Positions 36,539-44,432 of a DNA stretch of 64,000 bases are shown one piece after another. Under the pieces are notes generated by a model. It was not told the DNA's origin and did no database searches. It saw only the letters and a list, made by a program, of their open reading frames with translations. The translations under genes and the position numbers were made by a program. Source of the stretch: Methanosphaerula palustris E1-9c (lineage in GTDB: Archaea; Halobacteriota; Methanomicrobia; Methanomicrobiales; Methanospirillaceae); NCBI RefSeq assembly GCF_000021965.1, contig NC_011832.1, forward strand, positions 434,001-498,000, given 5' to 3'. Numbering within the stretch: position 1 is the first letter of the stretch; the number at the start of each line of letters is the position of its first letter.

Positions 36539-37972
36539 ATGGGAAACCTGCTGGATAGAATGGAGCCCCTGCTTGCAGCGATGCCGGCGGTCCGCAGTCC
36601 TGAGGGGCATGTCCATTTTAAAAATAAACTGATGTGGACTGCAGGAATTCTGGTCCTGTACTTCATACTCAGCAATGTACCTCTCTTTGGGCTTGACACG
36701 AGTTCACTGGATCTCTTTCAGGCCTGGCGTGCGCTCCTTGCGGGGGCGAGCGGCTCGATCATTCATCTTGGTATCGGACCAATCGTCACGGCGTCGATCG
36801 TGTTGCAGCTCCTCAAGGGAGCAGATATTCTTCAGATCGATACCAGTGAGACCCGTGGACAGGTCATGTACATGGGTCTGCAGAAGATCCTGATCCTGGT
36901 GATGATCGTCATTGAGGCTGCCCCTAACATTGTGGGTGGGTTTATGAAGCCGAATGCTACACTCGTCCAGTCGGTCTTTGGAGGGAGCTCCCTCACGCTC
37001 ATGCTGCTCATCTTTATCCAGCTCTGTGTAGGCGGAATCCTGATTGTGCTGATGGATGAAGTGGTGACCAAATGGGGGATCGGTTCAGGTGTCGGTCTCT
37101 TCATCATCGCAGGGATCTCACAGAGTCTGATCAACGGGTTCCTGAATTGGACCCCGGTCAGCGATGCCTACCCGGTTGGGTTCTTCCCGCGCCTGGTTGC
37201 TATCGGCCTCGGTGGTGGCAACTATCTGCAGTACTTTGGAAAGGATCTCCTCGCCTTCATCACGACGATCGCGATCTTCCTGATCATTGTCTATGTCGAA
37301 TCGACACGTATCGAGATCCCGCTCGCCCATGCACAGGTCAGGGGCGCCCGGGCACGATTCCCGGTGAAATTGATCTATGCCAGTGTGCTGCCGATGATCC
37401 TGGTTCGTGTGTTGCAGGCAAACATCCAGATGTTTGGCCTCTTCCTCTCGAATATCGGGATCAAGATCTTTGGCGCCTTTGATGGACAGAAGCCCACCGG
37501 TGGACTGATGTATTTCCTGGCACCGGTCAACGGTCCAACTGACTGGATGTGGTGGGTGACGGACCTTGGCCATGCGCCATGGGAGATCCTTACCAGAATG
37601 GGTATCGATACGTTCATCATGGTTGTCGGTGGTGCGCTCTTCGCGCTCTTCTGGATCAAGACCGCAGGTCTTGACTCAAAGGATGTGGCCCGACAGATCC
37701 AGATGAGCGGGATGTCGATCCCGGGATACCGCCGGAATCCTCAGGTGCTTGAGAAGTACCTTGACCGATATATTCCACGTGTCACGGTGATCGGTGGTGT
37801 CTTCATCGGCCTGCTGAGTGTTGTAGCCAACCTCTTCGGGGTTATCGGCTCAGTCAGCGGAACAGGACTGCTGCTGACAGTCTCGATCACGTACAGACTG
37901 TATGAGGAGATTGCAAGCCAGCAGATCATGGAGATGTATCCATTCATGCGGCAGTTCTTTGGGAAGGAGTAA
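36539..37972 (+). CDS. secY: Preprotein translocase subunit SecY (Sec61 alpha)
   Basis: A 477-residue channel protein with ten membrane segments and the archaeal/eukaryal N-terminus (MEPLLAAMPAVRSPEGHVHFKNKLMWTAGILVLYFILSNVPLFG). GIGPIVTASIVLQLL is the helix 2b plug-side motif. RIEIPLAHAQVRGARARFPVKLIYASVLPMILVRVLQANIQM is the cytosolic ribosome-docking loop. It sits in the operon with the ribosomal proteins and probably exports the many secreted proteins in this window. Confidence 0.96.
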   Translation: MGNLLDRMEPLLAAMPAVRSPEGHVHFKNKLMWTAGILVLYFILSNVPLFGLDTSSLDLFQAWRALLAGASGSIIHLGIGPIVTASIVLQLLKGADILQIDTSETRGQVMYMGLQKILILVMIVIEAAPNIVGGFMKPNATLVQSVFGGSSLTLMLLIFIQLCVGGILIVLMDEVVTKWGIGSGVGLFIIAGISQSLINGFLNWTPVSDAYPVGFFPRLVAIGLGGGNYLQYFGKDLLAFITTIAIFLIIVYVESTRIEIPLAHAQVRGARARFPVKLIYASVLPMILVRVLQANIQMFGLFLSNIGIKIFGAFDGQKPTGGLMYFLAPVNGPTDWMWWVTDLGHAPWEILTRMGIDTFIMVVGGALFALFWIKTAGLDSKDVARQIQMSGMSIPGYRRNPQVLEKYLDRYIPRVTVIGGVFIGLLSVVANLFGVIGSVSGTGLLLTVSITYRLYEEIASQQIMEMYPFMRQFFGKE

Positions 37973-37977
37973 AACAA

Positions 37978-38550
37978 ATGCCTGGAAGAAAGATCATTAT
38001 CACCGGGGTACCTGGTGTAGGGAAGACCACGGTGATCAATGAGTCGATTTTAAGGCTCAAAGAAGAGGGGATCGACTATCAGTCGATCTCCTTTGGATCA
38101 TTTATGTTTGAGATGGCGGTCTCGAAGGGGCTGGTGAAGGATCGCGATGAGATGCGAAAGCTCTCTCGCGATGATCAGAAGCACCTGCAGCAACTGGCCG
38201 CGGCTGCGATCGGCAAGATCAATGGAGACGTGATCATCGATACGCATGCCTCGGTCAAGACCCCGAAAGGGTATCTGGCAGGTCTGCCGGAGTGGGTACT
38301 CCGGGAACTGAAACCAGATGTCTTTGTGATTGTGGAGACTGATGAAGACCAGATCCTGATCCGCCGGCTATCCGACATAACCCGTGTGCGAGATGTCGAT
38401 GGATTCCGTGCGCTCTCTGAACATCAGGAATTCAACCGTGCCATCGCTGCATCTTATGCAATGGTGACCGGATGTACGGTTAAAATTATCCAGAACCCCG
38501 ATCACCTGCTGGAACGAGCAGTCACTGATATGGTAAATCTGCTTCGGTGA
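37978..38550 (+). CDS. adkA: Adenylate kinase, archaeal type
   Basis: A 190-residue archaeal adenylate kinase (AMP + ATP to 2 ADP), a family distinct from bacterial Adk. The P-loop is ITGVPGVGKTTVI (about 7–19). DTHASVKTPKGYLAGLPEWVLRELKPDVFVIVETD carries substrate contacts. It lies between secY and the DUF106 gene, in the conserved archaeal order. Confidence 0.95.
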   Translation: MPGRKIIITGVPGVGKTTVINESILRLKEEGIDYQSISFGSFMFEMAVSKGLVKDRDEMRKLSRDDQKHLQQLAAAAIGKINGDVIIDTHASVKTPKGYLAGLPEWVLRELKPDVFVIVETDEDQILIRRLSDITRVRDVDGFRALSEHQEFNRAIAASYAMVTGCTVKIIQNPDHLLERAVTDMVNLLR

Positions 38551-38554
38551 AGAA

Positions 38555-39154
38555 ATGGATTTGAAGAAGTATGGAGGGTATCTTGCCCTCCTTCTCGCGA
38601 TGGTGCTGATGCTCGCCTACAGCATCGAATGGCTCAGAAAAGGGATTGGCATGGCCATCGACGGGGTCTTCGGACCACTTCTTGATACCTATGGTGTTCC
38701 GTTTTTTGCCCTGATCATCATTCTCTCAACGCTGACTGGTCTGTACTCGTCATTGATCCAGAAGTATACGATTGATTATGAACGGATGCAGGAGACCCAG
38801 AAGGCGATGAAGGCCTTTCAGGCTGAGTTCCGGGAGGCCCAACTCTCTGGGGACGAGAAGAAGGTGAAGAAACTCCAGGTTAAACAGAACGCGATGATGC
38901 AGGAGCAGCTCGAGATGTCGCAGGCGCAGTTCAAGCCAATGGCCTATATCCTGCTCGTCTCGGTACCGGTCTTCTTCTGGTTGCTCTACCGTCTTCCTGA
39001 AGCACATGCAGATATCGTCTTTCCGTTCATGGGCAAACTGGCCTTGACCGCTGGAGCAATCGGTCCGATTCAGGCCTGGATGGTCTGGTACATGATCTGT
39101 TCGCTGATGATCAGCCAGGTGATCAGAAAAGCGTTGAATATTGGGGGGATCTGA
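38555..39154 (+). CDS. DUF106 / EMC3–TMCO1–YidC family membrane insertase-like protein
   Basis: A 199-residue membrane protein with three to four helices and a cytosolic coiled coil (YERMQETQKAMKAFQAEFREAQLSGDEKKVKKLQVKQNAMM, about 74–112). The helix pairs YGVPFFALIIILSTLTGLYSSL and MAYILLVSVPVFFWLLY flank it. DUF106 proteins are archaeal members of the Oxa1 superfamily that help insert membrane proteins. Neighbouring secY and a 1-base overlap with cmk support co-expression. Confidence 0.9.
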   Translation: MDLKKYGGYLALLLAMVLMLAYSIEWLRKGIGMAIDGVFGPLLDTYGVPFFALIIILSTLTGLYSSLIQKYTIDYERMQETQKAMKAFQAEFREAQLSGDEKKVKKLQVKQNAMMQEQLEMSQAQFKPMAYILLVSVPVFFWLLYRLPEAHADIVFPFMGKLALTAGAIGPIQAWMVWYMICSLMISQVIRKALNIGGI

Positions 39155-39684
39155 TGCGGATCACCATCAGTGGTCCTCCTGGCAGCGGAACCACATCTCT
39201 CTCCAAGCATCTGGCAGCGGAACATAACCTGAAACTCATCTCTGCAGGGGAAGTCTTTCGGCAGCTCGCCAGGGAGAAGGGGATGGACCTCGCTGCGTTT
39301 GGGGAACTGGCAGAGAATGATCCATCGATAGATCTGATGATCGATGCCCGTCAGAAACAGATCGCAACAGAACAGGATGATATCATCGTTGAAGGGCGCC
39401 TCTCGGGGCGGATGGTAGAGCAGGCCGATCTCCGGATCTGGCTGAACGCTCCACTGACCTGCAGGGTAGGTCGGATCGCTTTTCGGGACAGTGTGACCTG
39501 TGAAGAGGAGGCGATGACGCTGACCCGAGAGCGGGAGGCCTCTGAGGCCAAACGCTATATGATGTATTATCAGATCGATATCAGCGATCTCTCCTCCTAT
39601 CACCTGGTGCTGAACACCGAGCGGTGGTCGGTCGGCCAGCTCGGCCTGATCGTTAACTGTGCCATTGCCGCGGTCAGAGATTGA
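39154..39684 (+). CDS. cmk: Cytidylate kinase, archaeal type
   Basis: A 176-residue CMP/dCMP kinase. The P-loop is ISGPPGSGTTSLSK (about 4–17). EGRLSGRMVEQADLRIWLNAP and the LID region REREASEAKRYMMYYQIDISDLSSY are family features. It closes the ribosomal/secretion operon; in some archaea truB and rpl34e/rpl14e follow, and here they do not. Confidence 0.93.
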   Translation: MRITISGPPGSGTTSLSKHLAAEHNLKLISAGEVFRQLAREKGMDLAAFGELAENDPSIDLMIDARQKQIATEQDDIIVEGRLSGRMVEQADLRIWLNAPLTCRVGRIAFRDSVTCEEEAMTLTREREASEAKRYMMYYQIDISDLSSYHLVLNTERWSVGQLGLIVNCAIAAVRD

Positions 39685-39710
39685 TCGGATTGCTCTGGCG
39701 AAACAATTCC

Positions 39711-39720
39711 TTTTTTTAAG
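39711..39720 (+). promoter_or_regulatory. TATA-like element for the wHTH/methyltransferase-fold gene
   Basis: TTTTTTTAAG lies about 26–35 bases before ATG 39746 and just after the cmk stop. It supports an independent, near-leaderless transcript and the internal start. Confidence 0.45.
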
Positions 39721-39745
39721 TTCATACGATCAACTACTATCGTTT

Positions 39746-40645
39746 ATGGATATGGTTGATGGTGGAACTCTGGGTCTCTGGGTGTTGCAGATCCTTGATC
39801 GGCGATCCTGCACACAGAACGAACTGAATAAACGTCGACCTGACCTGGGAGGTGCCCTGACGCTATTCCAGGTCCTCTGTCACCTTCAGCGTCAGGGTCT
39901 GATCAGCAGAGAGGCCGATCTCCCGCGGTACCGGGCACACTATCATCTGACTGTCGCCGGCAGGAAGCACCTCCATAACCTTGAAGAGGATCATATCGCT
40001 CATCATCACGCTCTGCACCTCGACCGTGTCTATACCGATCTCTTCTCATTAGCCACAAGAGAATGCAGCGGTATGACTCTCGAAGCCGGTGCAGTGTTGA
40101 TCTCCTCAAAGAGACCAGATCTGCTGCTGACCGAGCGCGCCTGCGACCTGCTGACCACTCTGGTGGTAGATGAGAAGCAGCGATTCCTGATCACTCCTGC
40201 GGTAATTCCGGTTCCCTGTTCTGGAACCCCGCTGGTATCATCCTTCCCTAGTATCGCCCTTCCTTCTGTGTCTCTTGATCTGGTGCTCATTCCAATACCA
40301 AAACCAGCGATCCCGACCGCTCTGGTCCTGGAGATCAACCGGCTTCTTTCAATTCGGGGTGTGCTGTTGATCACGCTTCCCTTCAGTTTAGAAGCTGGAA
40401 CTGTCTTACCTGCTGAGAACCAGATTCAGGAGATGGTTTTTGAGGTTCCATGGTTCACCCTTGAAGAAGAGATGGCGCTGATCAGGACTCTGGACCTGTA
40501 CTTTGATGTCTACTGTCTCCGCCATAACGGTTCGGCCCTGTTGATCTGCAGACGGTGGGGAACTGGTCCGGATAATAATCAAAAAGAGGTGGATGAATAT
40601 GATGAGCAGATCTACCCCTGCCGGGTCGTCGAGATAAGCGACTGA
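39746..40645 (+). CDS. Winged-helix protein with methyltransferase-like C-terminal fold, function unknown
   Basis: A 299-residue protein from ATG 39746; the frame is open further upstream, but that part overlaps cmk. The N-terminal 75 residues look like a PadR/MarR-type winged helix (GTLGLWVLQILDRRSCTQNELNKRRP...LCHLQRQGLISREADLPRYRAHYHLTVAGRKHL). The C-terminal half resembles a SAM-methyltransferase-like Rossmann fold (SLDLVLIPIPKPAIPTALVLEINRLLSIRGVLLITLPF), but no glycine-rich SAM loop is obvious, so it may be a degenerate sensor domain. It could be a ligand-responsive transcription regulator. I cannot name a family. Confidence 0.6.
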   Translation: MDMVDGGTLGLWVLQILDRRSCTQNELNKRRPDLGGALTLFQVLCHLQRQGLISREADLPRYRAHYHLTVAGRKHLHNLEEDHIAHHHALHLDRVYTDLFSLATRECSGMTLEAGAVLISSKRPDLLLTERACDLLTTLVVDEKQRFLITPAVIPVPCSGTPLVSSFPSIALPSVSLDLVLIPIPKPAIPTALVLEINRLLSIRGVLLITLPFSLEAGTVLPAENQIQEMVFEVPWFTLEEEMALIRTLDLYFDVYCLRHNGSALLICRRWGTGPDNNQKEVDEYDEQIYPCRVVEISD

Positions 40646-41161
40646 TTACACCGTCTTCGACTGGGTAAACCGCTCGCGGAATGTGATCGCTTCGATATCC
40701 TTCTTCTTTGCGATGGTGACATCCATCGGGAAACCGGCTGGAACCAGGGAGACCAGAGTGTACTGGTCCGGTACTCCGAGCAGTTTCCGGATCTCTTCTG
40801 CATAGGTCTTCTTGTCTCCGGCGACCCAGCACGATCCGATCCCATAGCCCTGCAGGGCAAGGATCAGGTTCTCGGTGGCAGCGGAACAGTCCTCTAGGTA
40901 GTAGGTCTCGTCCCGTTCTCCAAAGATAGCAAAACAGGCCGCTGCTCCGGCGATGAAGGAGCCGTGATCGGTCAGAGCTGCGATCTCTTTCATGGTCTCT
41001 TTGCTGGTGATGTATCCGAAGAGCCATGGCTGTCTGTTCGCTGCGGTTGGGGCCAGGTGGGCACAGGCGAGCGCCTCGTCGATGATCTTCTCATCGAGAG
41101 GGGTCTCCTTGAAGGAACGGACACTGTGACGGGATTTGATAATCGTCGTGCCAAGATTCAT
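40646..41161 (-). CDS. Nitroreductase-family FMN protein
   Basis: A 171-residue nitroreductase-fold protein. SRHSVRSFKETPLDEKIIDEALACAHLAPTAANRQPWLFGYI (about 10–51) is the family FMN-binding start. CSAATENLILALQGYGIGSCWVAGDKKTY and LGVPDQYTLVSLVPAGFPMD are the later conserved blocks. It is a compact archaeal member. The reduced substrate is unknown. It converges on the winged-helix gene with no gap. Confidence 0.9.
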   Translation of the reverse strand: MNLGTTIIKSRHSVRSFKETPLDEKIIDEALACAHLAPTAANRQPWLFGYITSKETMKEIAALTDHGSFIAGAAACFAIFGERDETYYLEDCSAATENLILALQGYGIGSCWVAGDKKTYAEEIRKLLGVPDQYTLVSLVPAGFPMDVTIAKKKDIEAITFRERFTQSKTV

Positions 41162-41200
41162 GGATCTTTGATAGTATTCCAGACAGATATGTGTTATGCC

Positions 41201-41207
41201 AAAAAAA
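41201..41207 (-). terminator. T-run terminator of the DUF3821-like surface protein gene
   Basis: Seven A residues on the plus strand (T-run on the minus strand) lie 14 bases past the stop of the minus-strand surface-protein gene. Confidence 0.45.
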
Positions 41208-41220
41208 GGGTCAGATCTTC

Positions 41221-42225
41221 TCAGCTCTGGCGTCGGAGTGCAATCGCAGCCCCGGCCAACAGCAGCAGGGCGGTCGTGCCGGCGGTGAACCCGCCGGCCT
41301 TTGGGGTGGGATAGGTCGTCGAGGTGATCGGTGAACCCTGGGGGGTTGAGATCTGCCCGGTAGTTGACAGGGTTATCGTTGTGGTGGTTGGCGAAAGCGT
41401 CATTGTCCCGGTCTCAATCGGAGAACTGATCGGACTGGTCTGTTGACTGGTGGTAGTGGCGGTGTTGGTCGAAACCAGGGCCACCGTCACCTCTCCAGTT
41501 CCCACGGTGAGGCTACTGGTGGTGTTTTTAGTCGTTGTCTTTCCTCCAACTGGATATTCGTTCTTCATATTGTTCGCGTTGCACTCGGCCCAGATTACAT
41601 AACTTCCCTCTGGATACTGAGCATTTCCGGTGTTCCAGACCGGGTCGGTCTCATAGAGCGAGGAACTGACAGTCACCGGGTCCAGGGAATGAACCTTTCC
41701 ATTGCTGTCGGTCAGGGAGGTATAATCGATCCCTCCAGGGCCGGTAACATGAATCGTGACCGGTACTCCGTTCACTCCTGTCCGCTCGGTCATCGAATAC
41801 ATATTGGTCTCGACCTGGAACTTCACCTGGTCCCCGCGGGAGACCAGACCGCTGGTCACCTCGCGGCCGGTCCTGACATCGATCGCTTTGACGGCGAGCG
41901 TTGGATCCTTGATGGTGAAGGCCGGCTTCTTATCCGGGTAGGTGTACCAGACCCCGGTCTCAGTGCCATAGATGGTCGGGGAGACGAAGAAGTTCTTTGG
42001 GTCTGAGATCGTCTGCAGGTCTGAAGGGGCATCGGTGGTCGGGGACCTGCCGGCCCCCCACCAGGCTACCTGGGATCCTGTAGTGACGCCGTTGAGGTTC
42101 AAACCCTGTTCTCCAATGAAGATAACACCCCCTTGGGGAATATCACTCAGTGTTGCGGTGACAGCCGGGACCATCAGGACCAGGCAGGTGGCAACCATCA
42201 GTACAGAGATCATATTTCGTCTCAT
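41221..42225 (-). CDS. Surface protein with DUF3821-like domain and C-terminal membrane anchor
   Basis: A 334-residue secreted protein. I start it at ATG 42223–42225 (MRRNMISVLMVATCLVLMVPAVTAT), which gives a signal peptide and has GGTGA upstream; the frame is open 22 codons further. The N-terminal domain (about 30–235) includes IPQGGVIFIGEQGLNL and VAWWGAGRSPTTDAPSDLQTI, a pattern I associate with the methanogen DUF3821 family. A threonine-rich spacer (about 250–305) precedes GGFTAGTTALLLLAGAAIALRRQS, a helix plus basic tail that looks like an archaeal sorting or anchor sequence. It is probably a cell-envelope protein. The family name is from memory. Confidence 0.75.
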   Translation of the reverse strand: MRRNMISVLMVATCLVLMVPAVTATLSDIPQGGVIFIGEQGLNLNGVTTGSQVAWWGAGRSPTTDAPSDLQTISDPKNFFVSPTIYGTETGVWYTYPDKKPAFTIKDPTLAVKAIDVRTGREVTSGLVSRGDQVKFQVETNMYSMTERTGVNGVPVTIHVTGPGGIDYTSLTDSNGKVHSLDPVTVSSSLYETDPVWNTGNAQYPEGSYVIWAECNANNMKNEYPVGGKTTTKNTTSSLTVGTGEVTVALVSTNTATTTSQQTSPISSPIETGTMTLSPTTTTITLSTTGQISTPQGSPITSTTYPTPKAGGFTAGTTALLLLAGAAIALRRQS

Positions 42226-42416
42226 CTTCAGTTCACCAGATGGGGTATAGGCACCGGTGATAGATAATGATGTGGGAGATGGACTATTCATGTCTTATCC
42301 CACGAACAGAGAAGTGGGTCAGATGAAAGAATATCCAGGATCAATTCAGGTAATCCTGCAGAAAATGAAAATTGGGATGCGAAGAAGAGATCTCTCCTCT
42401 CAAGCCGGGTGGACGA

Positions 42417-42590
42417 TCAGTCCATGGTGATGGCTGAGGAGGGGCAGACTTCCACGCATGAACCACAGTCCACGCATTTGTCTTTATCGATGACGGCAAT
42501 TCCATTGGCCATCGCGATCGCTTCAGCGGGGCACTCGTCCACGCAGGTTTCACAGCCTACACACAGGTCAGAATCAACTTTTGCAACCAT
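42417..42590 (-). CDS. Small 2[4Fe-4S] ferredoxin
   Basis: A 57-residue ferredoxin starting at ATG 42588–42590. Two complete cluster motifs are present: C10–x2–C13–x2–C16–x3–C20–P, and C39–x2–C42–x2–C45–x3–C49–P. It is the intact member of a duplicated pair; its 5' half is repeated in the chimeric ORF at 43414–43602. It lies downstream of the second dapB and may be co-transcribed, although a link to lysine synthesis is not expected. Confidence 0.95.
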   Translation of the reverse strand: MVAKVDSDLCVGCETCVDECPAEAIAMANGIAVIDKDKCVDCGSCVEVCPSSAITMD

Positions 42591-42656
42591 ATAAAACTCT
42601 CCTTACGATCTCAACAGTTACTATGAAAAATATTTCTATCTGTGCAGCACTCAATC

Positions 42657-43421
42657 TTAGGATTCAAGATCGAGTACTGCACTGAACGGATAGATGCCGG
42701 GCAGTTTCCCATGCACCCATGCAGCCGCTATCAGGGCTCCTTTTACAAGTACAGCCCTGTCATAAGCGCGATGTGAAAGGGTGATCGATTCAAAGTTCTT
42801 TGCGAAGGTGACAGCATGGTCGCCGACGATATCTCCCCCGCGGAACACATGCACCCCGATCTCGTTCTTCCGTTCGGTGATCCCTTCTCTGCCGTATACC
42901 TTCTCCCTCTCTCCCACTGCCTCGTCGAGGATGGAGAGGATCGTCTTTGCCGTCCCGCTCGGAGCGTCCTTCTTGTGCCGGTGATGAGCCTCGCTCACCT
43001 CGATATCGTACTCGCTGAGCAGGGGGGCCGCGTTCCGGAGGATCTGCCAGAATATATTGACACCTATGCTGAAGTTGGTCGAGATCACCGCCGGCACCGT
43101 CCCTTCGACTGCGTCCCTGATCTGCCGTTGCTGCGCATCAGAAAAACCGGTCGTTCCGACGACCAGCCCCACATGGTGACGTGTGGCGGCCTGAATGGCG
43201 GTGACTGCCGCAGATGCGATGGTAAAGTCGATCAGCACGTCGGGCTGTTGCTCGGTGAGCAACCGATCGATCTCTTCAGACTTCACCACCTCAACATTGA
43301 ACTGGGTGCCGGCCTGATTCCCGATCCCACCGACCAATTCCAGCCCCTCGGTCTCGGTGACCATCCTGCAGATCATCGAGCCCATCCGACCGAAGGCCCC
43401 TGATACCACGACCTTAGTCAT
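42657..43421 (-). CDS. dapB: 4-hydroxy-tetrahydrodipicolinate reductase, second copy
   Basis: A 254-residue DapB copy differing from the upstream copy (43668–44432) at 14 residues by my alignment. The nucleotide-binding VSGAFGRMGSMICRM and the catalytic EAHHRHKKDAPSGTA are intact. The segment after beta-2 reads GGIGNQAG instead of GGIDIKAG, so the acidic residue expected to contact the NAD(P) ribose (D34) is replaced by glycine. Other changes cluster at the C-terminus (LVKGALIAAAWVHGKLPG). It overlaps the chimeric ORF by 8 bases, just as the first copy overlaps dapA. It may still be functional or may be drifting. Confidence 0.9.
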   Translation of the reverse strand: MTKVVVSGAFGRMGSMICRMVTETEGLELVGGIGNQAGTQFNVEVVKSEEIDRLLTEQQPDVLIDFTIASAAVTAIQAATRHHVGLVVGTTGFSDAQQRQIRDAVEGTVPAVISTNFSIGVNIFWQILRNAAPLLSEYDIEVSEAHHRHKKDAPSGTAKTILSILDEAVGEREKVYGREGITERKNEIGVHVFRGGDIVGDHAVTFAKNFESITLSHRAYDRAVLVKGALIAAAWVHGKLPGIYPFSAVLDLES

Positions 43422-43602
43422 ACGTGCTCAACACCTCCGTCAGTGCAGCAGTCTTTTCAGCATCCAGTTCATCGAGCGGGAGTATGAGCAGCCCTGATGC
43501 AAGGCCTCGGAGGTTGATCGTCGTCGTGATCGCTTCAGTGGGGCACTCGTCCATGTATGTTTCACAACCTCCACACCTGCTGGAATCAACTTTTGCAACC
43601 AT
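43414..43602 (-). pseudogene. Chimeric ferredoxin N-terminus fused to dapA C-terminus (duplication joint)
   Basis: A 62-codon ORF from ATG 43600–43602. Residues 1–28 (MVAKVDSSRCGGCETYMDEC...) copy the ferredoxin N-terminus, but the third cluster cysteine is tyrosine. Residues 29–62 (INLRGLASGLLILPLDELDAEK...) copy the last 34 residues of DapA. The joint falls near 43516–43533. Neither half can work as its parent does. The ORF nevertheless stays open and ends with the same 8-base overlap into the next dapB, so it may persist as a translational lead-in for that gene. Confidence 0.9.
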
Positions 43603-43667
43603 GTAAAAACTTTCCTTACGATTCCAACAGCTGTTATAAAAAAAGTTTATCTGCGCAGCACTCAACC

Positions 43668-44432
43668 CTATGATTCGAGGCCGAGTACTGCACTGAACGG
43701 ATAGATGCCTGGTTTTTTGCCGGGCACCCACGTGGCTGCTTTCAGGGCTCCTTTTACAAATACTGCACGGTCATAAGCGCGATGTGAAAGGGTGATCGAT
43801 TCAAAGTTCTTTGCGAAGGTGACAGCATGGTCGCCGACAATATCTCCCCCGCGGAACACATGCACCCCGATCTCGTTCTTCCGTTCGGTGATCCCTTCTC
43901 TGCCGTATACCTTCTCCCTCTCTCCCACTGCCTCGTCGAGGATGGAGAGGATCGTCTTTGCCGTCCCGCTCGGAGCGTCCTTCTTGTACCGGTGATGAGC
44001 CTCGCTTACCTCGATATCGTACTCGCTGAGCAGGGGGGCCGCGTTCCGGAGGATCTGCCAGAATATATTGACACCTATGCTGAAGTTGGTTGAGATCACC
44101 GCTGGCACCGTCCCTTCGACTGCGTCCCTGATCTGCTGTTGCTGCGCATCAGAGAAACCGGTCGTTCCGACGACCAGCCCCACATGGTGACGTGCGGCGG
44201 CCTGAATGGTGGTGACTGCCGCAGATGCGATGGTGAAGTCGATCAGCACGTCGGGCTGCTGCTCGGTGAGCAACCGATCGATCTCTTCAGACTTCACAAC
44301 ATCGACATTGAACTGGGTGCCGGCCTTGATATCGATCCCACCGACCAATTCCAGCCCCTCGGTCTCGGTGACCATCCTGCAGATCATCGAGCCCATCCGA
44401 CCGAAGGCTCCTGAAACCACGACCTTAGTCAT
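43668..44432 (-). CDS. dapB: 4-hydroxy-tetrahydrodipicolinate reductase, first copy
   Basis: A 254-residue DapB that reduces the DapA product with NAD(P)H in lysine/diaminopimelate synthesis. VSGAFGRMGSMICRM (6–20) is the dinucleotide loop, D34 in GGIDIKAG the probable ribose contact, GLVVGTTGFSD the flexible hinge, and EAHHRYKKDAPSGTAKTIL the catalytic His/Lys and substrate motif. It overlaps dapA by 8 bases, the normal operon arrangement, so this is the ancestral-like copy. Confidence 0.95.
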   Translation of the reverse strand: MTKVVVSGAFGRMGSMICRMVTETEGLELVGGIDIKAGTQFNVDVVKSEEIDRLLTEQQPDVLIDFTIASAAVTTIQAAARHHVGLVVGTTGFSDAQQQQIRDAVEGTVPAVISTNFSIGVNIFWQILRNAAPLLSEYDIEVSEAHHRYKKDAPSGTAKTILSILDEAVGEREKVYGREGITERKNEIGVHVFRGGDIVGDHAVTFAKNFESITLSHRAYDRAVFVKGALKAATWVPGKKPGIYPFSAVLGLES

